Positions 34,146 through 46,021 of a stretch of 64,000 nucleotides of DNA are shown piece after piece. The position numbers and the translations under genes were made by a program. The notes below the pieces were generated by a model. It was not told the origin of the DNA, ran no database searches, and saw only the letters and a list, made by a program, of their open reading frames with translations. The DNA lies in the NCBI RefSeq assembly GCF_963678635.1, contig NC_087069.1, positions 8,258,633-8,322,632 on the forward strand, given 5' to 3'. Source of the DNA: Symsagittifera roscoffensis. Taxonomy: Eukaryota; Xenacoelomorpha; Acoela; Convolutidae. Positions within the stretch are counted from its first letter, which is position 1. Each line of letters opens with the position of its first letter.

Positions 34146-35204
34146 AAAGGGATATCTCAAAAACATACAGATGGGGGACGGCCACTTTGAATCCGCTGGT
34201 GGCTAGAGGTGCAAGAATAACTTCCCCAAACCATCCATTATAATCGATTTTAGTCAAAAAAAATGGTTTATATTGACCGAAGATAATAGGGATATAATCC
34301 AGTTTCAAATAGTTATAACACATTACGAGGCTAAACTGTGCACTGGATATGCGCACAATTTTGTGTCTGTAATTTCCTGGATTCCAGGCACAAATCTTTA
34401 AACATGTTCAATTTTTCAGGGAGCTTCCTTGTTCAAAGGGAGCTTCCTTGTTGCGGAATCCACTTAAAGTTCACAGAATGCAGTTAATTTTGTAAAACTG
34501 TAGATTCTGACTTCAAACAATAAATAAACCAATCATAATTCATGGAGCATTTTTAGCATCTTTTTTTATTTTTGTAAAATGGTTGATGTGAATTTTTCTA
34601 TGCCAAGAAAACTACATAATTAGGAAAGCAATTTTTTCCTTTTTTTGATTGCAAATTCATTTCTGCGCTCACATAATTACCGATGTTTTCACACAAGAAA
34701 AGCAGAAATCAGAACCAATGATTATTTGTTCAAATTGAATTGCTGTTTTTTTTTGTTTTTAAATGATGCGATACTCCTAACACTGAAAAAAAATTAATCA
34801 TTGAATTTTTCGAGCGCGATGCTCGCTGGGCATAATCAAAAGAACACGCATATTATTCTGTTGGAAATTCAAAAAATCAATTTTCATGGCTAGGTGATTT
34901 ATGCTATTTAGCTGTGTAATAACCACCAATTGAACTCTTGGCCTCTTAAAGTTTCGTAGGCACAACGATTATTTTGGTATTTTCGTGCAAAACACAAAAT
35001 TTCAGAGGGCAACTCCAAAAATTTTTAAAATATTTTTCCGTTTATAAAAAAATGAAAAAATGATTATCAATCATATTCATAGTATAGGAAAATGCTTACG
35101 ATGAAGTTTCCTACACAAAAATTGATTATATCTTTTTAGCTTAAAGTCAAGTTTTAGTATATTTCATGTTCTACAAACTTTGCTTTTCTTTTTTCTTTTT
35201 TTTT

Positions 35205-36234
35205 GAAAAAATTATCATTTTTTTTAGAGCAAACATTAAGTCGGAATAATAAGTGATTCACCCTGATACAAAGTGTCTTGTTTTAATTTACTTTAACCTT
35301 GTTTGAAATAATATGATCGGTTCTTATCTTTTGGATCAGATTGAGTAAGGAAAACTATGTGTAAATTCAGTTTAAACCGGCTCGAAAAAATTTGTGGACA
35401 AATAACCCTGCCTAATGAAAGTTTATCATCAATAACTAAAGTATCGGTGAAATGAGAAAAAAAAGGTGACTCATAAAAGACGTGTTTTCAAAAAACTCTG
35501 TATGTTAAACTAGTTTCAAAAATTTAATGGTTTGTGATTAGACTTTGATTCAAAATTTCGCGTTTTTTGATCACACACTCACTGATCATTCTAGTTGGAA
35601 ATTGAGGCTCTATTTATACTTAAATTGATTCCAAAAGTGTCCCTGGAAAAAGTGAAGTGGAATTTTTTTTAAGCGAGCTATTTATCATAATTTTACGTTA
35701 GTTGAAGATTTACTTATCATTTTTTACTTTAAATGGCGGAAACTTTTTGAAAAAAATCTCGCAAATTGTTCTCTTTTTTTTGGAGCAAACATAGAGTAAA
35801 CATGATGTCGGAATAATAAGTGCTTCACCTTGATACAAAGTGTCTTATTTTACTTTACTTTAACCTTATTTGAAATAATATGATCAGGTTTTATCTTTTG
35901 GATCAGGTTGATAAAAAGAAAACTAAGAGTAAGCTCATGTTTAGCGTAATATTCAGTTTAAACTCGCTCGAAAAAATTCGTGGACGAATAACCCTACTTA
36001 ATGAAAGTTATCAGCAGTAACTAAGGTATCAGTAAAATGAGAAATGAGAGATGACTCATACAATACGTGTTTTAAAAAAAAAACCTGTTTGTTAAGTTTA
36101 CTAAATTCAAAATTTCAACGGTTTGTGATTAGACTCTATTTCAAAATTTAGCGTTTTTTGATTAGACACTCACTGATCATTCTAGTTGGAAATTGAGGCA
36201 ATATTTATACTGAAATTGATTCTAAATGTGTCCC
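35205..36234. repeat. Tandem duplication of a ~450-bp block
   Basis: The block at about 35205-35646 recurs at about 35778-36237. Shared landmarks include GTCGGAATAATAAGTG (35240 and 35807), GTTTGTGATTAGACT, CACTCACTGATCATTCTAG and GTGTCCCTGG. The copies have many substitutions and indels, so the duplication is old. Confidence 0.75.
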
Positions 36235-36480
36235 TGGTCAATTAATCTACCGAGTATGGTCAACTCATCTATCGACCATGTACAACCCATCTATCGACCA
36301 TGGTCAACTCATCTATCGATCCTGGTCGACTCATTTATCGACCGTGGCCGACTTGTGCATCGAATCTGGTCGACTGATATATCGACCGTGGTAGACTCAT
36401 CTATCGAACCTGGTCGACTTGTGTATCGACCCTGGTGGAAGCATGTATTGACCGAGGAAAAAGTATCGACTTTGGTCGAC
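36235..36480. repeat. 22-bp minisatellite
   Basis: Ten consecutive 22-bp units (36235-36454) with consensus near TGGTCGACTCATCTATCGACCG, then decayed partial units. The array begins exactly where the second copy of the upstream duplicated block ends. Open frames through it on both strands follow from the repeat, not from a gene. Confidence 0.85.
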
Positions 36481-36781
36481 TCAAATATCTGTTGACTTAC
36501 ATAATATATGTCGATAATCCGACATACAAATCCTGATACAAATTTCGACCAACTCAACCCTTTGAAAATACTTCAGAAAAATTATTGGTCATAACCATAG
36601 ATAATATTTTTTACTCGCTACTGATTGAGAATTGAAGTTTAAGTCTACGGCAACTGGGGTATCAGACGCAGTCTAATGTAAACATACTTAAAGTATTACA
36701 AAAAATACTTGCGACAAATTATCAAGAGTCATCTAAAGTTGTTTTTGAAGAAGGGATATAGTGTAACTAGACTGCTCTTAT

Positions 36782-36796
36782 CAGGGCAAGGCCCTG
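36782..36796. repeat. Dispersed hairpin repeat, copy b
   Basis: CAGGGCAAGGCCCTG, related to the palindrome at 32735, with similar flanking sequence on its 3' side. Confidence 0.45.
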
Positions 36797-37858
36797 AATG
36801 TTACGATTGCCTTTAAATGGCTATGGACTACTGTTTGCTCAAAACAAATTATAAAAATTCCAAAAAAAATTCGATTTGCCGGACATCTGTCAAGACTGGG
36901 GTCTAGCTAAGGGGAAAATTTCTGGAAGGTTGGTTGTTTTCCCTATAGGAAGGTTAATTCAAAGTCAAAATTGCCAAAACTTTCTTGTGCCAGAAAAAGT
37001 CACTAGAAAATTTAATGCGGCTACTGGACATGTATTCGGTTAAAGCGGTTACTGGATAGTTTCGACACAAACATGAAATGTACAATATAGAGTTTTAATA
37101 CAATGTTCATTGTCATGTGCATTTCAAGGTTTCTTATAATTTCAAACTAATGGAAAAATTAAACTAATTCCATTCAAACAGTCAAACATTCATCTGTGAA
37201 AAATTTTTTGGATATAAAAGTCTAGCTGTATCATGCCACAGTCTTTGAAATTTACCATCAAAAAATTATCTTCCTCTAATTTGAGACTCTTTCTGGTATC
37301 TGGTAAAAATCTGTTTGCCAGTAAGTTATAGAAGTTTAAAAAAAGCGGTTTAAAAATTCAAACTTAGTCAGATTTTTCAAAATTATAAAAATATTTTTAA
37401 AACGTTGTTAATTAAAAATGGTTTTCAATTAATCTGGCGTTTTTTTCTCGTTTTTTTCTGTTCTTAATTCAGCTTCGAATTTGGAAACAAAGGAGAACAT
37501 GATATTTCTAATTATGGCGTAATGAAGGTCCATCTGGTATTCTGCTTTTTGCTTGGGTTTAACAAATTAGAAAAAAGTCCCCTAAAATATAAGTTGTCTC
37601 CTCAAATTAAATTAGTTTCCTAGATTTGACCTCAGTTCCTGAAATCTGATAAAACATGTCTTTTTGTTGAGACCAATCAATCAAAGCTTATCGGATTATA
37701 TTTCTTACGTCACCTTTATTGGATTATTAAAATCCAACCGTAGAAAATCACGAATTGAATACAATTCCTTTACCTATGCTCTCTAAGCTCCTTTTTGAAA
37801 CAGGACAGAATTTTTTTAAAATAAGCCTTACAAATTTTGCAGGGTAAAAATCTTCCTC

Positions 37859-38063
37859 TGAGCTCTCCCAAAACACTATTAAGACCGTATTTAAGGAGAA
37901 TGTTCTGCTCAGCAGGCAAATTTTTGAAACAACTAGCCAAAAAACGTTTTGGAAAACTTGAACAAAAATTCGCTTTTTTAGGCGCGCGCTTCCCCCTCAA
38001 AACTAGTATATATTGGCGCCAAAGGCGCCTTTAGAAAAATTCTGGAGTCAGTCAGCCAAAATA
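37859..38063. repeat. Dispersed repeat family with GGCGCC palindrome, copy b
   Basis: Second copy of the family at 33930-34145. It contains TTGGCGCCAAAGGCGCC, a clear palindromic core, and ends in GTCAGTCAGCC. Confidence 0.55.
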
Positions 38064-38532
38064 GTACAACCTAATGAGTCGGCAAGGGGTCGAATCCCTA
38101 AGGGGGGGCGTCCGCCTCCCCAACACGTTCCTGAAATCTGCCCCTGAACTATACCCAATTTCCTTAGTTAAAGCTACCAATAAGAATTCTGAGGAAGACA
38201 CCAAAAGCAATTCTTCTAGAAAGACCAAAAGTTTGCCTGCAATAGGTTTAAATACTCGTACCAAGCGAAGGCTGTTTTTTGAAGATAGAAAAGTTATATA
38301 GATTAACTAGCCAAACTTTTTATATATTTTCTACAGAAGAAACGATCTATTTCTTTCTTAGTTTAGAAATAATTTATTTCTGGAAAGAAATAACCGGAAA
38401 TCAGTTCCATGCTCAACTGCAACGAGATAATCATGTTTCAATTATACACAATTAGCCGTAGTTATATGAGGCAAATTATAGTTTGTTATAACAAGTTGCT
38501 TTGCATTAGGTTGCTAAAAGAATTGTATAGTC

Positions 38533-38606
38533 TCAGGTCTAATGGCCTAGCGGCTATCACATCCGCCTAGAAACTCGCAGGTCGGGGGTTCAAGCACCGG
38601 GCGGAG
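38533..38606 (+). repeat. tRNA-like segment (pseudo-tRNA or SINE head)
   Basis: TGGCCTAGCGG fits a pol III A box and GGGTTCAAGCACC is close to a B box with the right spacing. The anticodon stem has a mismatch and an oversized loop, and the acceptor strands do not pair well. I read it as a decayed tRNA (Val-like D arm) or tRNA-derived SINE head, not a working tRNA gene. Confidence 0.4.
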
Positions 38607-39119
38607 ATATTTTCTGGATGAAAATAGCTAACTTTTGATCAAAAATGATATGAGAATTAAAGAAATTTAAGAAAAACCTTGCTTTATTTAAACATTTCAC
38701 AAAGAATTTCTGACCAGAAAAAACAGAATAGGTATGAAAAAATCCAGGTCAGTAAAAAAAAACATTACCGGTTCGGTTGTACATAAGTGGCCATACGCCC
38801 GTTACTTGGTTACTTTACAACCCGGGTTGACCTCCATACACCGAATAAGCTTATCATACAATTCCATACATCAAAGGTATGGAAAACTGCTTGCAATTTT
38901 CATTCAATTTCAAAAAAGATAAAAATTTAATTCTGCGGCTGTTTGAATCTAATAAAACGGTCTGGTGAAGAAAAAATCGAGGTTTTTGTTTTTTTTTTGA
39001 AAAAATGCTTATCATACATTTTTGATATATGGAAATTATATGACATGCATTTTTTTGATGGCGACACAAAAAAGATATTTTGAAATAGCCCCAAAAGTCT
39101 ATCGAAAATCAATGTGTAA

Positions 39120-40103
39120 CATGCCGTAAACGCAAAGCAAGTACCATCCAGCCTATTATGTCCGATTTACCTGTCGAACGTCTCGGGATATAAGCAGCCA
39201 CCCTTTAATCATACGGGTGTGGAGTACTTTGGACCGCTTTACGTTCCGGTTCGCAGAAGCACTGAAAAAAGATGGGGTTTTTTTTTTACTAGCCTCACCA
39301 CCAGGGCTGTACTCCTTGAGATTGTATCATTGGACACCAGTTCTTGTGTCATGGTTATTCAGCGGTTCATTGCGCGTCGTGGTACACCACGCACAATCTG
39401 GTCGGATAGCGGCACGAACTTCGTTGGTGCGGAAAAGGAGCTACTTGCCTGCATCAAGAGCTGGAATGGCATGGCTCCGACCAGTTTTTCAAACAAAGGT
39501 GTTGCTTGGAAATTTAACCCGCCAGGCGTACCCCATCATGGCGGCTCCTGGGAGCGCCTCGTCCGAAGCGTGAAGCGCGTGCTTTACGATATACTAGGCA
39601 GTAGGCGAGTCACCAAAGAGGTGTTAGGAACAACATTCTGCTTAGTTGAGCAGGCTTTGAATTCGAAGCCAATCACTCCCGTTAGTACTGATTCACGTGA
39701 TTTAGAAGCGTTAACCCCAAACCACTTTTTGCTTGGACAACATGCCACAAGCTTTCCTTCGCTTTTACCTGGGTAGCACTCCGACCACAAGAAAAAATTT
39801 GTGCGAGCGCAGTCATATGCTAACGCGATTTGGTCTCGTTGGCTTCGCGAATATGTTCCCTCGCTGAATAAGCGTATCAAGTGGCACACTCATTCTGACT
39901 CCACTTTTAAGACAGGCGATCTCGTGTGGGTGATTGAGCCCGATAAGCCGCGTGGGTACAGCCCTCGAATCGTCAAGTTTAACTACGGACAGGATGGTTG
40001 CACCCGATCCGCCCTTGTTAAGACCCTAATCCGTGAAGTCACTCGGCCGACCATTAGGCTCGCTCCGGTTCTTCCTTCTTCAGTGGGGGGGGGGGGGGGA
40101 GGA
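39120..40103 (+). pseudogene. Decayed BEL/Pao Pol fragment: integrase and DUF5641-like region
   Basis: Reads as the end of a BEL/Pao polyprotein: an RKAS...LPVERLG lead-in, then PPFNHTGVEYFGPL, the integrase core with WSDSGTNFVGA and GGSWERLVRSVKR, and a C-terminal segment (KKKFVRAQSYANAIW...FKTGDLVWVIEPDKPRG...RPTIRLAPV) typical of the domain that follows integrase in these elements. Breaks: a frameshift near 39190 and an in-frame TAG at 39774-39776. The expected first catalytic Asp is Glu (GVEYFGP). The upstream gag, protease and RT are absent, so this is a 5'-truncated relic. Confidence 0.88.
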
Positions 40104-40168
40104 TGTTGCAACACAAATGTAGAGTATAGATGCACATAAAACAAGAGTATAAATGCATATGAAACAAG
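40085..40168 (+). repeat. Probable polypurine tract and start of the BEL/Pao 3' LTR
   Basis: A run of 15 G plus AGGA directly precedes TGTTGCAACA at 40104, a typical BEL/Pao LTR start right after the end of Pol. Two 23-bp direct repeats (40123-40145, 40146-40168) follow. The LTR end was not identified. Confidence 0.55.
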
Positions 40169-40262
40169 ACCAGATGGCCAAGCGGACTAAGACAAAGTTA
40201 CATAACGCAGATTATATGTGTGACATGACCTTTGACGTAGGTTCGAATCCCCCACCTGCCCA
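40168..40262 (+). repeat. tRNA-like segment with good A and B boxes
   Basis: A box TGGCCAAGCGG at 40175-40185 and a perfect B box GGTTCGAATCC at 40240-40250, with longer than usual spacing, as in class II (Leu/Ser) or intron-containing tRNAs. A T run near 40306 could terminate pol III. The acceptor stem does not pair, so this is probably a tRNA pseudogene or SINE. Confidence 0.45.
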
Positions 40263-43200
40263 TGTATTAATATACAAAAAAGGGGGTTATATCCTATTTT
40301 AACTGTTTTTTTTTATTCTAATTCGGTTCAGCCTTGATTAAGGCTGACCGCCAAAAAGAGCAGTTTGTCTTATGGACATTTTTACCGATTCTTGTGGCTA
40401 GCTTGCGCCGATTTGCACCGGTTTTGGGGCAGATGATAAAAAATGCTCGATGATCGATAGAAAATGCCGAAATTTATCTTATTGCCTGAGCTATTTACCG
40501 AGAAATATCTCTTATTAATTTACGAATTTGGATCAGTTTTGGAGATTAGAGCGAGCATAATATCTGAACGAAAAACTAGATTTTATGTATTACCTATATT
40601 CATTGTAAAAATGGCATACCAGAGACAAGTTTTGTCAACAAATGGTTTTCAAAAATTTCTTTCGCAGAAATTTTGTTCTCAATTTGAAATTGTTTATTCC
40701 TAAGATGGCACTAATATATTTTTGAAAACTTATGTTACCAGATTTTCTGGACTTGAATGAAAAAATTCAATGGCCTTATCACTACTAATCTGCGTCTGCC
40801 CAATCTATAAAAAGCCTGCTCGCTCGCTTTTTTCGCTCAAAAATAGACAAAAAATCATAAAATTGAAACCATTGAATCTCAACACTAAGAAACTTTTTTG
40901 ATTTTTTACTGCGTTTAAATCACAACTAAAAAGTCTTCAATGTGACATATAAATAACTCAAGTCAAACCGAAGATGAATTATTTCTGATACTTGATTTTG
41001 GGTGGAAAACAAGAAACAATTGGGAAAAACCAAAACACGCCCGAATACAAAGTTCCTCTCCATTTTCAATGGTTAGAACACTGAACGTTGTAGACTAGAA
41101 GAATGAAAAAAATAACATAAATTCAGTACATACAAGGCGAAAACGGCGGTTTCTGGACTTTTGGAAGATTTTAATAGCTGAGTTTTCTCCGACGCGAGTT
41201 CAACATATTCTGAGATCTCAACAAAATTATTACTGGTTGCTTTTTATGTCTTGTCAAAGCCAAAAAACTCAAAAAAGTAAAGTAATTCATAAAGATGAAT
41301 AATCGGCTGCTCAGAGAACCTTGATCAGCGATATCTTGGCCACAAAAAATGTTTACCACATTTTTAAACGTTCTTCAACATCATGCAGATATTCATTCTC
41401 GTCTTTTGATATTTATTGTCCTTTTGTATTCAACGATGATTCGAATTGCTTCAAAACAAGGTCAAATGGTAGTGATCGCAGTGATTTCGTAGCAGGGTAA
41501 TTAAAATTGTATTACAGGATGTGCAAATGGTTGCACTGAAAGTTCTGATCACAGTTACTATTAATAACGAAAGAAAATACTTCCGATATTTTATTATAAA
41601 TTAGGAAGCAAAAAAAGGTTCAAAATAGTTGTCAATGAATTAGTCTAATTCATAACTTTTTATTCTTTATAGCGAAGTAGTTTTTTTCATACTCTACTTA
41701 TCTCTAAGTATTTCTATAAACAATTTCTTTCGAAAGGTGAAAACAAGTCGACTTCATAAGCTGATATACGTCGCTTTCTTTTCTTGTACTCCATATTTTA
41801 TACAAAAATAGAAATTGATTATAATACGGTGCTACTTTTTGAGGGCACTTTGATCAATTAGACTTGGCATCTCTTCAATTTTCCCACTAATTCAATTTCG
41901 AAATTATGAAGAAGTTTTTCAACGTGTGAGAAATTTCGTGCGAGAAAAATGACTTAGTCCGATAACTGGTAGTAAAGTTTTTTTGCGTCTTCATTTTAAG
42001 TTGGTCTCATCAAATTAAAATAGCCCAGTCAAATTCAACTTACATTCATCTCCTCTGAGTTAATTAGTATCGTCAATAAAATTGGTTTTTTTTGTCTTGT
42101 TCTGTCTATATCATACTTCTTATGATTATATTTTTAAAGTAGCTTTCCTGCCTGATGAAGTTATATTAATTTCATCGGTTGACATACTTCTTCTTCCTAT
42201 GATGCACTTGTGACGTCCGCCCCTTCTCAATTCTGGTTGCAAAATTTTTCCAAAGGGTCCCCCTTCGGTATATTTTTACAAGATCCGTTTTTGGCTGCCC
42301 AACCTCAAAAAGGAGCCTTGGGCGCCGAAATAACTAAAGGTTATCCTTTTTATCCCGCCAATATAACTACAGGTTAGGGGGCAGCGCGCGCCGAAAAAAC
42401 TAAATTTTTGGTCAAATTTTTTAAAAAGTGCTCAAAACTTCATTTTAGTATGTTTTTTTTCAAAAATTTGCCAGCGGAGCACAAAATTTTTGACAAAATA
42501 GGGTCCCAGGCAATATTTCATCCCTCAAAGTCTGAAAACTGTATCCTTTCTTAGCGAAAATAACACTCGAACTTTTGTACTTTTTGCAATTCCTTACTTG
42601 AACTGAATTTTTGCCGTATAACGATTGGTTTTACAAAGAAGACCAATTGTTCTTGCCACTATGGTATTTTTTTCACTTACACGCAATTAATTCGTGAACG
42701 TAATCTACAAGTACCGTTCGTCCGCTATTTTTGTGATATGCTGCTAGTTCCAATCAGTTTAAATCAACTACAATTCCTTCTCAAAGCCCAAATTTAATTA
42801 AATTGTTCGAAAATAAGTTATCTTATATGACACTCCGGTTCATTTTTGTGAAACAGGAAATGAAGACGATTGATCTCATTTTTGCTCAGATACACCTCAA
42901 TAAAATTACGATTTTTAAATGCTGGATGCTCAAAAATGCTGTTTTTTTTTGAATTTCAGTTTGTTTATGGTCAAAATGTTCATTGAATAACTTCACATTT
43001 TGAGTTTTCTTAGTTCTTTTATTAAATTTAATTTTGTTTGTTCACGTAGTTTTTTAATTTCATAGTCTTGGCTTTTTCAAATACAGCAGTAGCAACACCC
43101 CCGGTTTGACCAAAAATGCAGGCATTTTTTTCAGAAACCAAAAAAAAATCAAAATTTTCAGTTGTAGGATCCCACATACTGCTTAATAGTTTTTCCAGCA

Positions 43201-43899
43201 GTTGAATTAACTGCTCAGAGCTTCTATTTCAATTTTTTTTAAATGCTAATCATACAATTTTACATTTTCCTACATATGAAAAGTGTATGATTAGTATTTT
43301 CGGTCTATGGAGGTCAACTCGGGCCTTATTCTTTTTCTTCTTTTCACGAGATCCCATGAACAAATCGAGATTGATTAACCGGGTTGACCAAAAGTCGCTA
43401 TTTTAGAATTTTCTTATAAGAAAATTGTAAGATAACGAAACTCTCCTACAAATCTGATAAGAAGTTCTAAGATAGTTTGTAAGATGATCAACTCGGGTAA
43501 AAACTTGAGTTTTTCGGTGACTGTAAGGCGACTCAGAAAAAATTAGAAAAAAGTTGTAAAGTTGTAATTATTCTCTCATACCGCCTTCTGAAAATATTTG
43601 CGGAGTATTGTGTTTCTTTTTCAAACCAACACATTAAAGGATATACCTTGATGCAAGCAGTCTTTTTCTCTGTAAAATTTTATTAACTAAGAAAACTATC
43701 AAAACATTTAATAGAAACAAATAATTTAACCCCAGTTGAACTCATTTTATTTCAAAACTTACACAGAATTTTATATTATAAATGTATGGTTGAATAGAAA
43801 ACGCTCCCTAATTTGTCCTTTCTTTACAAGAATCGGGGTTCAAGTTAGCAAACTTTTCCTTAAAATTGGGGGAGAAAGTTCAATTTGTTGAAAGCATTT

Positions 43900-44309
43900 T
43901 GGAACCTGATCTAAACTACATTTTATGATTGGATAAATTAAATGTTTTACCAATGTAAAGTATTTAATATTAACCAATCACGATCCATCTAACTAACAAC
44001 CCACTTAATTGTAAGTGCTGAAGTTACTTGTAATTTCAGCACCAGAGAGATTTGAATTTAACTTAGAAATTAGTTGCACTCTCCCGAGTACTTCAGCAGC
44101 CGCAATAAACCAGTATACCCTAGATCTATTGAGCCTAGCAGAGACTAGTTAAACAACCTGAGACTAGATAGTATAAGAGTAAGATTAGGATCGGTATTAG
44201 ACTAAGAAGTTGCACGAATCTATCCGGCCGAAAATAAGATAGCGTGACGAGCAGACGGTGTACCCTATCCGAAATTACTCTATGAGTTATACACTCCAGT
44301 CCTAACTCA
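43900..44309 (+). repeat. 5' LTR of copy 3 (410 bp)
   Basis: TGGAACC...CTAACTCA; AATAAA at 44104-44109; the same stem-loop and inverted CCAAT arrangement as in copy 2, with one arm changed (CCAATCAC). No difference from the 3' LTR was noticed. Confidence 0.96.
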
Positions 44310-44311
44310 TC

Positions 44312-44333
44312 TGGTGCGACCATAAGTCTCGAA
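44312..44333 (+). promoter_or_regulatory. Primer-binding site (copy 3)
   Basis: TGGTGCGACCATAAGTCTCG, identical to copy 2 over the core and again two bases after the LTR. Confidence 0.75.
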
Positions 44334-44955
44334 AAAGACCTTACTAGATTAGAATTAACCAAAATAGATTAGAAATTAGACAAAAACATTCAAAATGTTA
44401 TACGACAATAATTTAATCGAAATGTCTCTACGACTCAATAGATCAGAGCCAATATTCCGAACCATAACAGAACTACCCGGAATTGGAAGAAGACCTTGAA
44501 CCAGAGACGACATACGACAAAGTAGAAACTTGCCGTATAGTTATATGATAGTTCGGCAAAAGCCAGAACAAACTTTTATATTTCGAATACTACTTGCAAT
44601 GAATTTAGATTTCCATTTGCAAACATAAAACCTTGAAGTTAATCTTCAAAATCATTTCAGGCGCTAAACAAAATTAATAATATACAATAACGATTAATAA
44701 AAAGATCTAAGATCGTTTTCCTAAAACTCTGCAGTATTATACAAAACATGTTTGAAAAATATTTATTAGAAATGAAAATAAAAATTAGTAGCATGACAAT
44801 AAATGGTTAGTAATCATAAATCATCCTGTTGTTCCAGCTTCATCACCTAAAACATAACAGCAATCATCAACTCACTAACATCATAAAACACTAAATCTTT
44901 CCTTTACACAAATTTAAAATTTTATTAAAACTTAAAGTCACTTAATTTAAAATCA

Positions 44956-45040
44956 GATCATCAAGGCTTATCCTTGGATCTTAAATCATTTTCTACTTAA
45001 TTAAATTTCAAACTTGATCATCAAGGCTTATCCTTGGATC
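44956..45040 (+). repeat. Twin stem-loop repeats in the leader (copy 3)
   Basis: The same 25-bp stem-loop sequence as in copy 2 occurs at 44956-44980 and 45016-45040. Both units are unchanged although surrounding leader bases differ between copies. Confidence 0.6.
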
Positions 45041-45553
45041 AAACAGAACAACTTTGTTCTCCCCCACCCACTTAACTAGTGTCTAACGACCTCAAACGTC
45101 GATTCACTATCCAAACCTTTCTAAAGACCCAAGACTAATAGAAATTTTTAAACAAAACTAATCATTCAAATTAGGATAAACAGTGAAGAACTTCGGTTAT
45201 TCATCCTTCACTTAACCCGCCCCCCCCTCTTACCAGACCCAGGATAAATTCTAGACTTAGTAAGTTTAAAATCGTATCTAACGAACTACTCGCGTTCTAA
45301 TTATACCTGAACCTTGTGGATCGATTTACTATTCTCCAACCCTTGAACACAATCACTACCCCTAAGTAAGATTAAGTAAGTTAACTTATACTAGTCACGA
45401 GAAAGTACAAATCATTCTTCGGAATAGATATACTTTTCTCTCCAACCCTGAATAAATAGACCCAGGTTAAGCTAACCAAAAAATCGTAAGGACTAACAGT
45501 TTAAGCAATTAGAATTCACTTAACAAACTTTTGCATCCGTCATCCTAAACCTT

Positions 45554-46021
45554 ATGTCATTTAAAAACCTAGGAAATAAACAAACTATCGTTTTACACAA
45601 TTGTGAAATAGATAACAAAAAATACGACCTTGTAATCACACCTCATACACAAACAGTTGGATACGTTCGCACAAAACGACAAACACTAAAGAGAAAAATA
45701 ATAACGAAACAAAGACAAATAACAAGAAAAAGATTTTCAAAAAATCGAAACGCATTTTCAGAATCAGAAACAAACAGTTTAGACGAACTTTACAAACTAA
45801 AAGAATCAATCGATAAAAATTGCCCAATTCACGATCAATTATATTTTTCTGACTCAGAAACAACTTCAAATTCATCACAAAGAGGAAAAAGAAGAATAAA
45901 AAAGCAGTACAAACACAAACCAGTACATTTATACAATTGGAATCAACCAATTCGACACATTAATAATTACATATTAACAGTCATCGAACGGAAAAATGAG
46001 TTCAACGCACACCCCAGGTGA
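45554..46021 (+). CDS. Basic 155-aa ORF upstream of gag (copy 3), unknown function
   Basis: The same length and layout as 13701-14168: basic patch, Ser/Glu-rich middle, second basic run. The few differences from copy 2 (for example I/V at residue 12, the YPQ/CPI segment, Q/H near 126) leave the charge pattern unchanged. It overlaps the Gag-Pol start by 26 nt, so ribosomes would reach gag by leaky scanning or reinitiation, unless separate mRNAs are used. No known domain. Confidence 0.75.
   Translation: MSFKNLGNKQTIVLHNCEIDNKKYDLVITPHTQTVGYVRTKRQTLKRKIITKQRQITRKRFSKNRNAFSESETNSLDELYKLKESIDKNCPIHDQLYFSDSETTSNSSQRGKRRIKKQYKHKPVHLYNWNQPIRHINNYILTVIERKNEFNAHPR

Larger units (their letters stand above)
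30944..43899. other. Intergenic DNA between copies 2 and 3
   Basis: AT-rich host DNA with no supported host gene. Within it I can separate short dispersed repeats, a tandem duplication and 22-bp minisatellite at 35205-36480, a decayed BEL/Pao fragment at 39120-40103, and tRNA-like pieces at about 38533 and 40168. A GC-richer patch at about 33640-33840 has only short open frames with no protein-like signature. The rest (about 30944-32700, 34400-35200, 36500-37840, 40300-43890) shows nothing annotatable. Confidence 0.65.
44310..45553 (+). other. Leader between 5' LTR and first ORF (copy 3)
   Basis: Collinear with the copy 2 leader. The primer-binding site is at 44312-44333 and GTAAGT donor-like sites are at 45260-45265 and 45376-45381. 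The small ORF starting at 44395 is only 34 codons long here (TGA at 44497-44499), which argues against it being an essential protein. Confidence 0.7.

Noticed and set aside
36226-36495. 89-codon open frame on the plus strand and an 82-codon frame on the minus strand
   Set aside because: Both are by-products of the 22-bp minisatellite, whose unit is not a multiple of three.
40168-40262. Functional tRNA gene
   Set aside because: A and B boxes are good, but the acceptor stem does not pair and the spacing is long.
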